Assembly (NCBI GenBank): GCA_003164755.1
Contig: PLUB01000052.1
Span: 63,996 to 127,995 of the forward strand
Direction: 5' to 3'
DNA from: Methanosarcina sp.
GTDB lineage: Archaea > Halobacteriota > Methanosarcinia > Methanosarcinales > Methanosarcinaceae
DNA: 64,000 bases
Notes under the pieces: model-generated
What the model was told of the DNA's origin: nothing
The model's database searches: none
Seen by the model: the letters and a program-made list of their open reading frames with translations, nothing else
Part shown: positions 10,072-19,847 of the stretch, piece after piece
Numbering within the stretch: the stretch's first letter is position 1
How the letters are laid out: each line of letters starts with the position of its first letter
Program-made: the position numbers and the translations under genes

Positions 10072-10863
10072 ATGAGAAGGCAAAAGATCTCAGAAAAATT
10101 CGGAGAGCTCAGGGAAAGAAAGGAAGGAGGTTTGATCTGCTATGTAATGGCAGGAGATCCTTCTGTGGAGGCAACCGGCGAGATTGTAAAAGCCCTAGAA
10201 AATGGAGGTGCAGATATCATAGAAATTGGTTTTCCTTTTTCAGATCCTGTAGCCGACGGCTTAACCATCCAGGCAGCAGGCCAGAGAGCGCTTGCAGCAG
10301 GCATGAGCATCCAGCGCTATTTTGATCTTATCAAAGATCTTGATGTTCAGGTTCCTCTTGTGTGCATGACCTATTACAATCCTGTGTTCAGGTATGGGGT
10401 AGATAAATTTATAGAAAGAGCCTCAGAAGCTGGAATTAGTGGCTTGATCATACCAGATATTCCGATAGAGGAGACTGCTGATCTGAAGAAAAGTTGTGAA
10501 AAGAACGGGCTTGACCTAATTTTTTTGATTGCTCCCACTACGACTGATGAAAGAGTTCGAAAGATTCTGGAAAGAGGCTCTGGTTTCCTGTACCTTGTCT
10601 CAAGGCTTGGAGTCACAGGAACCAGGGAAAATGTTTCGTCTTCTACTAATGAACTGCTTTCTAGAGTAGAAACAGAAATTCCAAAAGCTGTGGGATTCGG
10701 GATATCCACGGGGAGGCAGGCTAATGAAGTTATACAAGCAGGAGCAGATGCTGTCATAGTCGGCTCGGCTTTTGTCAGGATTATCGAAGAAGGACAAAAT
10801 GTGAATGAAAAGCTGGAAGCTCTTGCAAGAGATCTCAAATACAGTATACTGAATGCCAGTTAA
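10072..10863 (+). CDS. trpA: Tryptophan synthase alpha chain
   Basis: Cleaves indole-3-glycerol phosphate to indole and glyceraldehyde 3-phosphate, passing indole to TrpB through a tunnel. The 263-residue TIM barrel carries the catalytic glutamate in IIEIGFPFSDPVADG with the catalytic aspartate just after it. LICYVMAGDPS, GLIIPDIPIEE, SRLGVTGTR and VGFGIST are also present. ATG 10072 lies two bases after the trpB stop. The gene is followed by a 97 bp gap before trpD. Length and motifs are normal. Confidence 0.96.
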   Translation: MRRQKISEKFGELRERKEGGLICYVMAGDPSVEATGEIVKALENGGADIIEIGFPFSDPVADGLTIQAAGQRALAAGMSIQRYFDLIKDLDVQVPLVCMTYYNPVFRYGVDKFIERASEAGISGLIIPDIPIEETADLKKSCEKNGLDLIFLIAPTTTDERVRKILERGSGFLYLVSRLGVTGTRENVSSSTNELLSRVETEIPKAVGFGISTGRQANEVIQAGADAVIVGSAFVRIIEEGQNVNEKLEALARDLKYSILNAS

Positions 10864-10960
10864 AGATAGAAAGAAGGCAGAAAGACAGAAAAATAAGAAA
10901 AATTTATAAAAGCGGATATTTTGGGGAAAAAACTACAAAAGGTGAATAGGGGTTTCTAAG

Positions 10961-12070
10961 GTGGCAGGAAAAATGCAGAGATACATAACAAAATTGAAAG
11001 AAGGAAGTGATCTCAGTTCCGAAGAAGCTGAAGCTGCAATAGGGTTAATTCTAAGTACGGCTAATGATGACGAGATTGGGGAATTTCTGCTTGTTCTGAA
11101 GGCAAAAGGTGAAAAATCCGAAGAAATCACAGGCTTTGTGAGGGGCATGAAGAAAACAGCTTATACAATCAAGCCCAGAGTAGCTTTCAGGCTTGTGGAT
11201 ACTTGCGGGACTGGGGGGGATGGTCTTAATACTATCAATGTGTCAACAGCAGCAGCAATAGTAACAGCGGCTGCAGGCGTTCCTGTAGCTAAACACGGAA
11301 ACCGAGCCGTCTCATCAATTTCAGGAAGTTCGGATGTGCTTGAAGCCTTAGGGATCAGAGTTGACCTGGCTCCGGAACATGTTAGAAGGGCAATAGAAGA
11401 AATAGGTATAGGGTTCATGTTTGCTCCAGTCTTCCACCCGGCAATGAAGCGGATTGTTGAAATCAGAAATAAACTTGGAATCCGTACGGTCTTCAATATA
11501 CTTGGGCCTTTGACCAATCCTGCAGGCGTTAAAGGGCAGGTAATAGGAGTTTTTGATAAAAGACTCTGCGAACCAATAGCATGTGCTCTTGCAGAACTTG
11601 GAACTGAGCAGGCAATGGTAGTACATGGAGATGGGATGGATGAGATCTCAAACATAGGTGAGACATTTGTTGCGGAATTAAAAAACGGCATGGTTTCAAC
11701 TTATACTCTGACCCTTGAGTCTCTGGGTATGCTAAAAGCATGTCCAAGAGATATTATCGGTGGTTCCCCTCAAGAAAATGCTAAGGACCTTTTGGGCATC
11801 TTCAAGGGGCAGAAAGGTCCGAAAAGGGATCTTGTAGTCATTAATGCAGCTGCAGCTCTTTATGTGAGTGGAATAGTAGGTTCGATCAGGCAAGCAATTC
11901 CTATTGCTGAAGATGCTATTGACAGCGGGAAGGTTATGGTCAAGTTCAATCAATTCAGGACTTTTACATCCGAGTTTTACAGACAAAATTATGGAGGTAC
12001 TTCCTCGGAGAAAAAAATATCACCTTCCACAATTTCCATCTCGAGCCATACCTTGGGGGAAAGGATATGA
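10961..12070 (+). CDS. trpD: Anthranilate phosphoribosyltransferase
   Basis: Transfers phosphoribose from PRPP to anthranilate. The 369-residue protein has an N-terminal helical domain, then the PRPP-binding DTCGTGGDGLNTINVSTA, the KHGNRAVSSISGSSDVLEAL loop, and VFNILGPLTNPAG. The start is a GTG at 10961 (GTG GCA GGA), giving MAGKMQRYI. A later ATG at 10973 is the alternative. A C-terminal tail of about 30 residues (SEKKISPSTISIS) extends beyond the usual family end. The stop overlaps the trpF ATG by 4 bp (ATGA), a classic coupled junction. Confidence 0.95.
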   Translation: MAGKMQRYITKLKEGSDLSSEEAEAAIGLILSTANDDEIGEFLLVLKAKGEKSEEITGFVRGMKKTAYTIKPRVAFRLVDTCGTGGDGLNTINVSTAAAIVTAAAGVPVAKHGNRAVSSISGSSDVLEALGIRVDLAPEHVRRAIEEIGIGFMFAPVFHPAMKRIVEIRNKLGIRTVFNILGPLTNPAGVKGQVIGVFDKRLCEPIACALAELGTEQAMVVHGDGMDEISNIGETFVAELKNGMVSTYTLTLESLGMLKACPRDIIGGSPQENAKDLLGIFKGQKGPKRDLVVINAAAALYVSGIVGSIRQAIPIAEDAIDSGKVMVKFNQFRTFTSEFYRQNYGGTSSEKKISPSTISISSHTLGERI

Positions 12071-12783
12071 AAAAGAAACCAAAAACCAGGATAAAAATAT
12101 GTGGGATCCGTACCTCAGAGGAAATAGAGCTCGCAGCTCGTTATGGAGCTGATGCAGTTGGTTTTATAACAGAAGTTCCTGTTGAGAGCCCGAGAAATCT
12201 TGATTCTGGCACTGCTTATTCCCTCGTCTCTGAAGTTCCAAGATGCCTAGATTCAGTACTTGTTATTATGCCAGAAAATTCAGCCAGGGGTTTAGAGCTT
12301 ATAGAAAAAGTAAGACCTGATATTGTGCAAATTCATTCCAAGCTTCCCCTGTCTGACTTTGAATTAATAAAAGAAAAAACAAACATTCCTATCATAAAGA
12401 CTCTTTTCATAGCTGAGCGTGATGAAACTTCAGTAGAAAAGGTAGAAAATTCTACCCTTGTTTTTGATCTTCTAGAGCAGGTTAGTCTGCTGGAAGAAAC
12501 AGCCGTTGTAGATTCCATCCTGCTTGATACAGGTAAGTCAGGAAAACCCGGAGGGACTGGTTGTGTGCACGACTGGACCCTGAGCAGAAGAATTGTTGAT
12601 GAAACCAGGCTTCCTATCATCCTTGCAGGCGGGCTCAAGCCTGAAAATGTGCAGGAAGCGATAAAGGCTGTTTCCCCTTATGCTGTAGACACGGCCTCAG
12701 GGGTAGAGGCCTTCGGGAAAAAAGATTATCTGAAAATCAAAAGCTTTATTGAAGAAGTGAGGTGTGCCAATGCTTTCCTTTGA
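12067..12783 (+). CDS. trpF: Phosphoribosylanthranilate isomerase
   Basis: Amadori rearrangement of PRA to CdRP. The 238-residue TIM barrel has KICGIRTSEE with the catalytic cysteine near the N-terminus, DIVQIHS, LLDTGKSGKPGGTGCVHDW with the catalytic aspartate, and the phosphate-binding ILAGGLKPENV and DTASGVE near the C-terminus. It overlaps trpD by 4 bp and trpE by 20 bp, indicating a tight D-F-E transcript. It is separate from TrpC, as usual in archaea. Confidence 0.95.
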   Translation: MKKKPKTRIKICGIRTSEEIELAARYGADAVGFITEVPVESPRNLDSGTAYSLVSEVPRCLDSVLVIMPENSARGLELIEKVRPDIVQIHSKLPLSDFELIKEKTNIPIIKTLFIAERDETSVEKVENSTLVFDLLEQVSLLEETAVVDSILLDTGKSGKPGGTGCVHDWTLSRRIVDETRLPIILAGGLKPENVQEAIKAVSPYAVDTASGVEAFGKKDYLKIKSFIEEVRCANAFL

Positions 12784-14419
12784 TCTTGGAAAAGAAGAAT
12801 TCGAAAATCTTGTTTCGGGGATAAAGCAACCCTGCCTTATCCAGCTACTTGCAAGAGTTGATACAGGCTCTACGATCTGCTCTCCTCTTGATCTTTACCG
12901 CACTCTGCGGGCTTCAGGGACTTCAGGATACTCTTATCTGCTGGAATCCGTGGAAAAACAAGCCGTCAAGGCAAGATACTCGTTTGTTGGAAACGACCCA
13001 GATGCAGTGCTTAAAATAAGTGATCAAAAAATTTCCATTGAACTCTTAAATCCGAAAGCCTCCGCATTTTTTGAAATCATCAGATCGAAAATAGAGGGTA
13101 GCTACGGGTCCGAAACCATGAAAACAGAGAATATGGGGAGAGATAATACAGAACTGAATAATCATAAATTTACGGCTTCAATTCCTCAAGGAGAAGATTC
13201 ATTCGATGCTCTTCGCCTAGCTTTTCCTACTGCAAATGGAATGGAACTCCTAAATGCGAAACTTTTTGAGAGGCATACTTTCTTGGGTGGAGCTATCGGT
13301 TATACAGCTTATGATGCAATTTACGAAAGCTGGCTTGGGGTTGAAAAAGGGTTTAAGTCCGAGATTCCTGAACTTCAGTACTTATTAGTCTCAAAAACGT
13401 TTGTGTTCGATCATCTGACTGATGAGATCTACATAGCAGTAACTCCTCTAGTAAATCCGGATTCAGATGTCGGAAGTATTTATAATCAAGCTCTTATGGA
13501 GGCAGAAAGACTTTGTTTCACACTCAAGGAAGCTGCCCAGTACGGGGAGTCAATCAAAACAATAGTTCCAGTTGTATCAACAGCTTTAGGGTCATCTGTT
13601 CCGGTCTGTGATACTGATAGGAGAAAGTTCGAAATTTCTGTACTCCAGGCAAAAGAGCACATTCTTGCAGGGGACATCTTCCAGGCAGTTCTTTCCAGGA
13701 AATATGAATTTAACCTTGAAAAGTCTCCTTTTGAACTATATATGCAGCTTCGAAAAATAAATCCGAGCCCTTACATGTACATATTCGAGTTTGGAGACCT
13801 GGCAATTGTGGGTGCAAGTCCTGAAACTTTGCTGACTGTACATAAAAGGATCGTAATCACAAACCCGATTGCAGGAACGTGTCCACGTGGTAAATCCGAG
13901 GCAGAGGATGGAGCCCTAGCTTCTCATATGCTCAATGATGAAAAGGAACGGGCTGAACATGTAATGCTTGTTGACCTAGGGAGAAATGATGTACGGATGG
14001 TTACTGAAAGTGGCTCAGTGAAGGTTTCAGGATTCATGGAAGTCTTGAAGTATTCCCACGTCCAGCATATAGAAAGCACCGTTTCAGGAACCTTAAGGCC
14101 AGAATGTGATCAGTTCGATGCTTTCAGGGCAGTGTTTCCGGCAGGAACTCTCTCTGGAGCCCCTAAAATCCGTGCCATGGAGATTATTTCCGAACTTGAA
14201 ACCTCTCCAAGGGGAATTTACGGTGGTGGAGTTGGATATTACAGTTGGAACGGAGATGCAGATTTTGCAATTGTGATCCGTACCGTGGTTTTACAGGGCA
14301 AAAAAGCTTCAGTGCAGGCAGGGGCAGGAATTGTAGCAGATTCAGATCCAGGATACGAGTTTATGGAAACTGAACGCAAGATGGCAGCAATGTTTGCGGC
14401 TATTAGCGGAGAACTTTGA
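12764..14419 (+). CDS. trpE: Anthranilate synthase component I
   Basis: Makes anthranilate from chorismate with ammonia supplied by TrpG. The 551-residue protein has an N-terminal domain with YLLESVEKQ, where tryptophan binds for feedback inhibition in the family. The C-terminal chorismate-binding domain has GDIFQAVLSRK, IVGASPETLL, NPIAGTCPRG, LVDLGRNDVRMV, FPAGTLSGAPKIRAM and the Mg-binding ETERKMAAM. The start is ATG 12764 inside trpF, or ATG 12770 two codons later. TrpG is downstream but 358 bp away, unusual for two subunits of one enzyme. Confidence 0.96.
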   Translation: MPMLSFDLGKEEFENLVSGIKQPCLIQLLARVDTGSTICSPLDLYRTLRASGTSGYSYLLESVEKQAVKARYSFVGNDPDAVLKISDQKISIELLNPKASAFFEIIRSKIEGSYGSETMKTENMGRDNTELNNHKFTASIPQGEDSFDALRLAFPTANGMELLNAKLFERHTFLGGAIGYTAYDAIYESWLGVEKGFKSEIPELQYLLVSKTFVFDHLTDEIYIAVTPLVNPDSDVGSIYNQALMEAERLCFTLKEAAQYGESIKTIVPVVSTALGSSVPVCDTDRRKFEISVLQAKEHILAGDIFQAVLSRKYEFNLEKSPFELYMQLRKINPSPYMYIFEFGDLAIVGASPETLLTVHKRIVITNPIAGTCPRGKSEAEDGALASHMLNDEKERAEHVMLVDLGRNDVRMVTESGSVKVSGFMEVLKYSHVQHIESTVSGTLRPECDQFDAFRAVFPAGTLSGAPKIRAMEIISELETSPRGIYGGGVGYYSWNGDADFAIVIRTVVLQGKKASVQAGAGIVADSDPGYEFMETERKMAAMFAAISGEL

Positions 14420-14777
14420 GATATTATAGTCAGTAAACCTGGGATGATATGCATTAATAAATTTTTAGATAGGGGCATTTTCGAGACGATAAGTTCAGAT
14501 AACAGAATTCTAAAAAAAGAAAAGACAAAAAAAGCAAGAGGGAATTATTCGTAACCCAAGTTAGATAAATTCTGCCAAATGATACAGTATTTTATTCCAA
14601 AAAATGTATTGTATCGACAGAATGTATCAGTAAAAAATGTTGAAGTCAAAGAACATAAGATTTAACTTTGAATTGTGTAGGGTAAAACAGAGGCATAAAG
14701 CCCATTCATGCATAATTAAGTTTATGATTCTACTAAATTTGGGTTTGTCAATAAATAAGATTAGGAGGTATTTTAAG
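14420..14777 (+). promoter_or_regulatory. trpE-trpG leader with an inverted repeat shared with ~22.3 kb
   Basis: A 358 bp gap within the trp set. At about 14694-14712 it holds GCATAAAGCCCATTCATGC, an imperfect hairpin. A related sequence, GCATAAAGTCTATTTATGC, occurs at about 22331-22349, in a region of similarity running from TAACTTTGAAT (14659 and 22301) through TTTATGATTCT / TTTATGGTTCT. The leader ends with an AGGAGGT Shine-Dalgarno at 14763-14769. The gap probably contains a separate trpG promoter; whether the hairpin is regulatory is unknown. Confidence 0.4.
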
Positions 14778-15380
14778 GTGAAGGTTGTTTTCATAAATAA
14801 CAAGGACTCCTTTGTATGGAATCTCGTCGACTACATTTCTTACTTTGAAAAAGATACACTGGTCCTCCCGAATACTGTTTCCTTAGACGAACTAAGGGAG
14901 ATAAAACCTGATGCTTTGGTCATTTCTCCAGGACCCGGAAGTCCTTCTGACCCAAAGGATATAGGTAATTGTTTGGAAATAATCAGAGAAATGGGTCGAG
15001 AGATTCCTCTTCTTGGAGTCTGCCTAGGGCACCAGGCAATTAACGTGGCTTTCGGTGGGTTAGTAAGGAGGAGCAAAGTCGGGCCGGTGCATGGTAAAAG
15101 TTCCCAAATCCTTCACACTGAATCTGCATTGTTTACAGCACTCGAAGACCAATTCGAGGCAGGGCGCTATCACTCCCTTGAGATTGGTGAACCCGCACCT
15201 GGAATTAAGGTTACTGCGCGGGCTGAGGATGGGAGTATCATGGCAGTCGAGCATGTGCAGTATCCTATCTATGGCTTGCAGTTCCATCCCGAATCCGTAC
15301 TTACTCCAGAGGGATTGAAAATAATTGAAAATTTCCTGACGATCTCCAGGAATTACAAAAAAAAGCAAATTGCTGTTTAA
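14778..15380 (+). CDS. trpG: Anthranilate synthase component II (glutamine amidotransferase)
   Basis: Class I glutamine amidotransferase that delivers ammonia to TrpE. The frame is open from ATG 14637, but the AGGAGGT at 14763-14769 sits ideally before the GTG at 14778 (MKVVFINNKDSFVW). I therefore take GTG as the start, giving 200 residues, the normal length. The oxyanion strand is ISPGPGSPSDP, the nucleophilic cysteine is in LGVCLGHQAI, and the catalytic His and Glu are in LQFHPESVLT. The chain ends the trp cluster. Confidence 0.95.
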   Translation: MKVVFINNKDSFVWNLVDYISYFEKDTLVLPNTVSLDELREIKPDALVISPGPGSPSDPKDIGNCLEIIREMGREIPLLGVCLGHQAINVAFGGLVRRSKVGPVHGKSSQILHTESALFTALEDQFEAGRYHSLEIGEPAPGIKVTARAEDGSIMAVEHVQYPIYGLQFHPESVLTPEGLKIIENFLTISRNYKKKQIAV

Positions 15381-16929
15381 CCCTAAGTTCTGCAGATGTA
15401 CACAAAAGTGCCATTTATTTTTTCAATATGACAGTACCTTAAAAACTAATCTAACTTTCAATGAGAGATCATGGGCAAATATATACATAAATTTTATATA
15501 TGTACGCATCTGCAAAATGTCGTATCCAAAACCTCCGTCAATAATAATTTAATAGCTTGCAAGAAGCCTCTTTTCAAATTTAGTACATGATAACTTAATG
15601 GGATATGTGAGTTTTTCGTACATTTTAAATTTTCTTTTATAAACTTTACTAAGTAAATTCTGAAAATGTTTCTTCTTTCTGTGAACTCTCGTTTCTCGGA
15701 AGATCTAATATTCACTTATGTTATCGTAATCTACACTAACCTCTGACTTTTCTTCAAATATTTGAATTTATGAGATCTTTCCTGCAAATCTATACGTAAT
15801 AGTAATACTATTCCCAGGAAACGAAACATATAAGTGTTTGAGGATTTTTCTGAGATCCTGTGTATATACTCTAAAGTACTCAAATGAATTCTAGTGATAT
15901 CTGATTAGAGTGGAAGTATCTATTCTCAGTGTAAATTCAACCTACTCCAGCCTGGAATAATTATAAATCATGTCAAGCAATGAATTTTCTTTATCTTTTT
16001 GTCCATTTCAACTCTGCCATTTCTATCCAGTCAATCTGAACCTGAATTTCGTGTCTTTGTTTCATCGTGAAGTACAGTAGAGACTCTCTTTTTTGGTCTA
16101 ACCTATCTATGAAGTCTTTGGATATAGTTTTTCCTCTCCAAAACCATTTTATTTGGTTTTTCGATAGAATCGAAAAGAATTATATATACAACTATTAAAT
16201 TTCTTAGAAAGGTAAGGTTTAAAAGGATCAAATTGGTTTTTTCTTCCGGAACTTTTCTTGGTTTTTGGTAAGGTTTTCAGCTGGAGATATTTCCATGCAG
16301 TTTTTCTGTCAAAACCGGTTTATTTGGAGATTTCAATGATGCTCAAGTTTTGTGAACTTAAATAGTGTATCAAAAAGACTTCCTTTTTTTCAGTATTATT
16401 CCAAATTCTCGAATTTTTCCAAGGATTGGAACGGGGAAATTTTAATCCACCGAGAATGCTGAGAGAATCTTTGATAAACTTCTATTCATTTGAGCAATGG
16501 GAAGTTTAAATCTCTTAATAATAATTTCTACTCATAAAAATTTATACTGATTTTGGTCTTAAAGAAGAATGCAAACATCTTCAGTTAATTTGAGACAAAT
16601 TTGCTGAAATTAATTTACTCAATTGATTGGAAATCTTTTCGTATCATTTTTAAGTTCATATATTTTAACAAAATAATTTTATAAGGCATACCTTAAGCTG
16701 AAGTAATCATTCTGTTTAAAATGCTTTTTTTACAGCAATAGCATAGTCTTTCTGTCTTTGGACTTGATAAACAATGTATTGATCGAATTTCTTTCAGGAA
16801 ATTTTTTGTTATCCTAAATAAATATCTGACAGTATCATAGCTTGGTAATTCATAAAAATAATTATTGATAACTGCAAAAAAAATGTAATATTGGGATAAT
16901 TGCAAAGCCAACTTAATTGCCTTGGTTTG
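15381..16929. other. Intergenic with several short coding remnants
   Basis: No intact gene. Minus strand 15475-15540 reads GYDILQMRTYIKF, related to the remnant at 44301-44612. Minus strand 15991-16165 reads GKTISKDFIDRLDQKRESLL, continues to IEMAELKWTKR and ends in a stop; it is protein-like but has no start codon. At 16602-16674 lies a repeat also found at 55805-55875. The remaining sequence is AT-rich. Confidence 0.4.
16602..16674 (+). repeat. Dispersed repeat (partner at 55805-55875)
   Basis: TGCTGAAATTAATTTACTCA followed by ATTGATTGGAAATC and TTTTCGTATCATTTTTAAG is matched at 55805 onward by TGCTGAAATTGATCCCTTAA and TTTCGTATCATTTTTGAG. The copies are diverged, and no coding sense is visible. 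It may be the end of a lost mobile element. Confidence 0.5.
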
Positions 16930-16937
16930 AAAATAAA

Positions 16938-17400
16938 GATGGAAATGATTCAGGAAGCTACTTTTATCTATTCAGATCCTGAACAAAAGGGTAGAGTTCT
17001 GGAAAATGAAGAAAAAATAAAAAGGTAAAGAGATGGAACATACACAAAAAAGGATGGTAAGTTACACTTTGGGTTTAAATTTTATAGCATAATAGACAGG
17101 GATTATGAGCTGATCAGAAGATTCAAAATAACGAAGGCATCACTTTATGATTCTCACGTAGACTCATCAGAAAAAAATGAAGTGATTTACAGAGATAGAG
17201 GATGCTTTGGAACAAAATCAAAAGTTATAATTCAACAATGAATACAACAGGAAAAGAACATCACAATGTAATGGGTAATGTATTAAGAAATCTGAGGGTC
17301 AGCTCAAAAAAAGCTAAAGTGGAACGAGTTTATGTAGTAACTAAAAGATATTCAAAGCAGAGAAAGTTCTTGTCACTGCTGTTCAAAGAGTGATTCTGAA
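16938..17400 (+). pseudogene. IS5-family transposase remnant
   Basis: The plus strand reads EMIQEATFIYSDPEQKGRVL and then, after a TAA, DGTYTKKDGKLHFGFKFYSI, IIDRDYELIRRFKITKASLY, DSHVDSSEKNEVIYRDRGCF. A frameshift near 17195-17215 moves to YNSTMNTTGKEHHNVMGNVL and KAKVERVYVVTKRYSKQRK. This is the DDE region of an IS5-type transposase as found widely in Methanosarcina: D before SHVD, G-x-F and a C-terminal E/K/R segment. A stop, a frameshift and loss of the N-terminus make it inactive. Confidence 0.75.
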
Positions 17401-17480
17401 GATTTTGTATAGCTTTTTGTCATAATATCTATTATTTGACCACATTGGAAATACAAAGAGTATCTTAAGAGTAGCAGAAG

Positions 17481-17584
17481 CTGTATTTAAAATCAAGGAA
17501 TAATAACCTAGAAAAGAAAAAACAGGGTCAAAAACAGAAATTAGCGAGAAATATTTGGACAGGAATCCCACAAAGGGAAAAATT
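17481..17584 (+). repeat. Terminal sequence of the IS5-like element; also found at 24.1, 51.0-51.2 and 55.1 kb
   Basis: The segment from CTGTATTTAAAATCAAGG through CAAAAACAGAAATTAGCGAG to CACAAAGGGAAAAATT follows the transposase remnant. Its reverse complement matches 24061-24157 and 50994-51112, and it reads forward again at 51113-51231; part matches 55111-55172. The shared block AATTTCTGTATTTGA is well kept. I infer it is the 3' end of an IS5-like family, because here it directly follows the transposase remnant. Confidence 0.55.
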
Positions 17585-17745
17585 AAAGGTAAATAGGAGT
17601 CTTCATTAATTATTTCCAGTCATTGACAGTTATCAATTAATTTTCACAAAGCAGTAAGACTAATATCATAGCAAACCTATATAATTGATTATTGTCTCGA
17701 AATTCAAGCATTTTTGATAGAATTTTACTGTAAAGGGGTTTTAAT

Positions 17746-18504
17746 ATGTTCTCACTGAATCAACAGAAAGCTATCGAACTTGGACAAACTGGAGAGAAAG
17801 CAATAAGACAACAAAATGACTACGATGCGCTTCAAGTTGTTGAATACCTTAGGGAATTCGGGGAAGAGTTACTCGGGGCAAATTTGGAGACTGACTTAAA
17901 GGGAGTCATAATTTCACTCCGGAACATAGGCAACAAAGCTATCCAGAAAAAGATTGAGAATGTTGCATCCGTTGATGTGGAAGCTCTTAAAACACTTGCT
18001 GAACTGACATTAGGGAAAAAATTTTCAATTGCACTCTTGTCTTTTTCAAAAGCTTTACAGGAAGTAGGAAAAGGAGCGGCACAATTTCAGATGCTCGATA
18101 CTGCAAAAAGCGCCGTTGACACTCTTGAGGTTATAGGCTCAGGTGCTGTTACAAATAGGATGGAGGTTGTAACGCTCTGGACGGCTCTGGCACTTGAAGA
18201 AATAGATTATATTGCAAGCAGACAGCAGCTTGAAGACTTAAGCAAAGCAGCAAAAGATGCAAGAGAAAGGATCATAAAATACTCAGAAGCAGAAGGTTTC
18301 ATTCCAAGAGAACAGATCGAAAAATACCCTCAACTTATTGCCCATAGTGTAAGCGAATTTGCAGAACTTCAGAATATCCAGCCTGTAGGTTATGCAGGTA
18401 GGCCTAATGAGGAATTCACAGAAGAAGAAGAATTCCTTGAGAAGGAGGTAATTGAGAGTGAAGAAGTAAAATATGAGAATGAGACTTCTGAAAAAGAAAA
18501 ATAA
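17746..18504 (+). CDS. Hypothetical helical protein with acidic tail
   Basis: A 252-residue soluble protein with no signal peptide or membrane segment. Residues 1-190 look all-alpha, with repeated short amphipathic helices (ALQVVEYLREFGEELLG, ALKTLAELTLGKKFSIALLS, SAVDTLEVIGSGAV), suggesting a HEAT- or armadillo-like solenoid. The last 40 residues are a glutamate-rich tail (EEEEFLEKEVIESEEVKYE). ATG 17746 is preceded by AAGGGG. I do not recognise a named family. Codon use and the intact frame support a real gene. It stands alone between an IS remnant and truB. Confidence 0.8.
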   Translation: MFSLNQQKAIELGQTGEKAIRQQNDYDALQVVEYLREFGEELLGANLETDLKGVIISLRNIGNKAIQKKIENVASVDVEALKTLAELTLGKKFSIALLSFSKALQEVGKGAAQFQMLDTAKSAVDTLEVIGSGAVTNRMEVVTLWTALALEEIDYIASRQQLEDLSKAAKDARERIIKYSEAEGFIPREQIEKYPQLIAHSVSEFAELQNIQPVGYAGRPNEEFTEEEEFLEKEVIESEEVKYENETSEKEK

Positions 18505-18603
18505 GCCATAAATTGAGAAAAAGTATTGCTTTTAAATCACTAATATGACATTTTAATTTTTATGTTGAAAGGAAATTTTATATTTAGAAGAGAAGTAATA
18601 AGA

Positions 18604-18740
18604 TAACGGTTTTGAAAACCAAAATTAGAACAAACTTCCTTCCCAGATAGCGACAGGGTCAATAGCCAGAAATGAATAGAGAAGTAAGTACTTTTATTTT
18701 TTTGAGCCTGCAATTCGAAGAATTTAATGTTTGTTTAGGT
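18604..18740 (+). repeat. Dispersed ~140-bp intergenic repeat, copy 1
   Basis: Begins ACGGTTTTGAAAACCAAAAT and continues TAGAACAAACTTCCTTCCCA, AGTACTTTTAT, GAGCCTGCAATT and ATGTTTGTTT. Copy 2 is at 40567-40705 in the same orientation. No open frame is shared. The initial GGTTTT-AAAACC can form a short hairpin. Confidence 0.6.
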
Positions 18741-18830
18741 TATTTATCTTTAAATTTTTTTGATAGTAGTCATTAGAAACTACATAAAATCAAAAATATT
18801 GAAGTGCGATGATATAAATCTTTTTAAATA

Positions 18831-19847
18831 TTAAAGTTGAATATTTTTTTCTCTTTTAGCCCAACCTTTTGGATAAGTTCCGATTTTCATCATAACTCTG
18901 ATAGGAGTAGCTGCAAGACCAAACGATGATTTGAAGATCTCCCCTGTGCTCATCTCAGCTTTTGCCAGAGCTACGAGCTCACCTTTTAGGGTAAATAACG
19001 CGACAAGATCATCTTTCATAAGATTTGAATCTAGGCTTGTAATACCAGGAACAGCTAGAGAAGCTCCCGAACAGATTGCATCTACCGAACTGTCCCTCAA
19101 GATTATCTTGGGGAGGTGAGAAACCGCCGATTCCATTGGCCTTATAACCCTCCGGATTTCGGATTCATCCCCATATTCCTTCCAGAAAACATATGCATCT
19201 TTCAGGTCCTGAAGGGTAACAAGCGTTTTCTCAGTAAAAGGTCCGGCTTTTGTTCTTCTGAGTTCTTGCATGTGTCCACCGCAGCCTAAAGCAAGCCCTA
19301 TATCGTGGCAGAGTTTCCTGATATAAGTTCCTGCCTCGCATCCTACGCGAAAGAGCACAGATCTTCCCTCAATTTCAATTATTTCAATATAATATATCGT
19401 TCTTATCCTGAGTACGCGCTTTACAGCGGATTTAATTGGGGGGATCTGGTAAATGGGGCCAGATAGCTCCTCACATACTTTTCGAACATGTTTTGGAGGC
19501 ATTTCTTTGTGAAGTTTTAGAAGACAGACATACTCTTTTCCAGAAAGGCGAAGAGCTGAGACAGCTTTTGTAGCCTTTCCTAGAAGAGTAGGCAAAAGTC
19601 CGGTAACCTTGGGGTCAAGAGAGCCTGCATGACCGGCTTTATTCACATCAAGTATTTCTTTTACCCAGGCTGCAACCTCGTGGCTTGTGGGACCTCGTGG
19701 CTTATCAATGTTCACCACTCCTTTTTCTATATATTCAAAAATTGGGCGTTTTTCCGGATAACAGCCGTAACAAGGTTTTGTCCAGGCGCCGGATTTTCTG
19801 ACTAGGGTTCTTTCAGTTTCTGATGGCAATTTGCTGACTTGTGACAT
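18831..19847 (-). CDS. truB: tRNA/rRNA pseudouridine synthase (archaeal Cbf5/TruB)
   Basis: Catalytic subunit of the archaeal box H/ACA ribonucleoprotein; it also makes pseudouridine 55 in tRNA. The 338-residue protein has the catalytic aspartate in HAGSLDPKVTGLLP (about 75-88), the PPIKSAVKR segment, the RVGCEAGTYIRKL motif and a C-terminal PUA domain (about residues 250-325). The lysine-rich end (KGWAKREKNIQL) is typical. In many Euryarchaeota this gene follows cmk; here 499 bp separates the two on the same strand, and no gene is visible between them. Confidence 0.95.
   Translation of the reverse strand: MSQVSKLPSETERTLVRKSGAWTKPCYGCYPEKRPIFEYIEKGVVNIDKPRGPTSHEVAAWVKEILDVNKAGHAGSLDPKVTGLLPTLLGKATKAVSALRLSGKEYVCLLKLHKEMPPKHVRKVCEELSGPIYQIPPIKSAVKRVLRIRTIYYIEIIEIEGRSVLFRVGCEAGTYIRKLCHDIGLALGCGGHMQELRRTKAGPFTEKTLVTLQDLKDAYVFWKEYGDESEIRRVIRPMESAVSHLPKIILRDSSVDAICSGASLAVPGITSLDSNLMKDDLVALFTLKGELVALAKAEMSTGEIFKSSFGLAATPIRVMMKIGTYPKGWAKREKNIQL

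Noticed and set aside
10374..10838. 154-codon minus-strand frame inside trpA
   Set aside because: Antisense shadow; trpA has all catalytic motifs.
11161..11691. 176-codon minus-strand frame inside trpD
   Set aside because: Antisense shadow of a clear trpD; serine/proline-rich low-quality translation.
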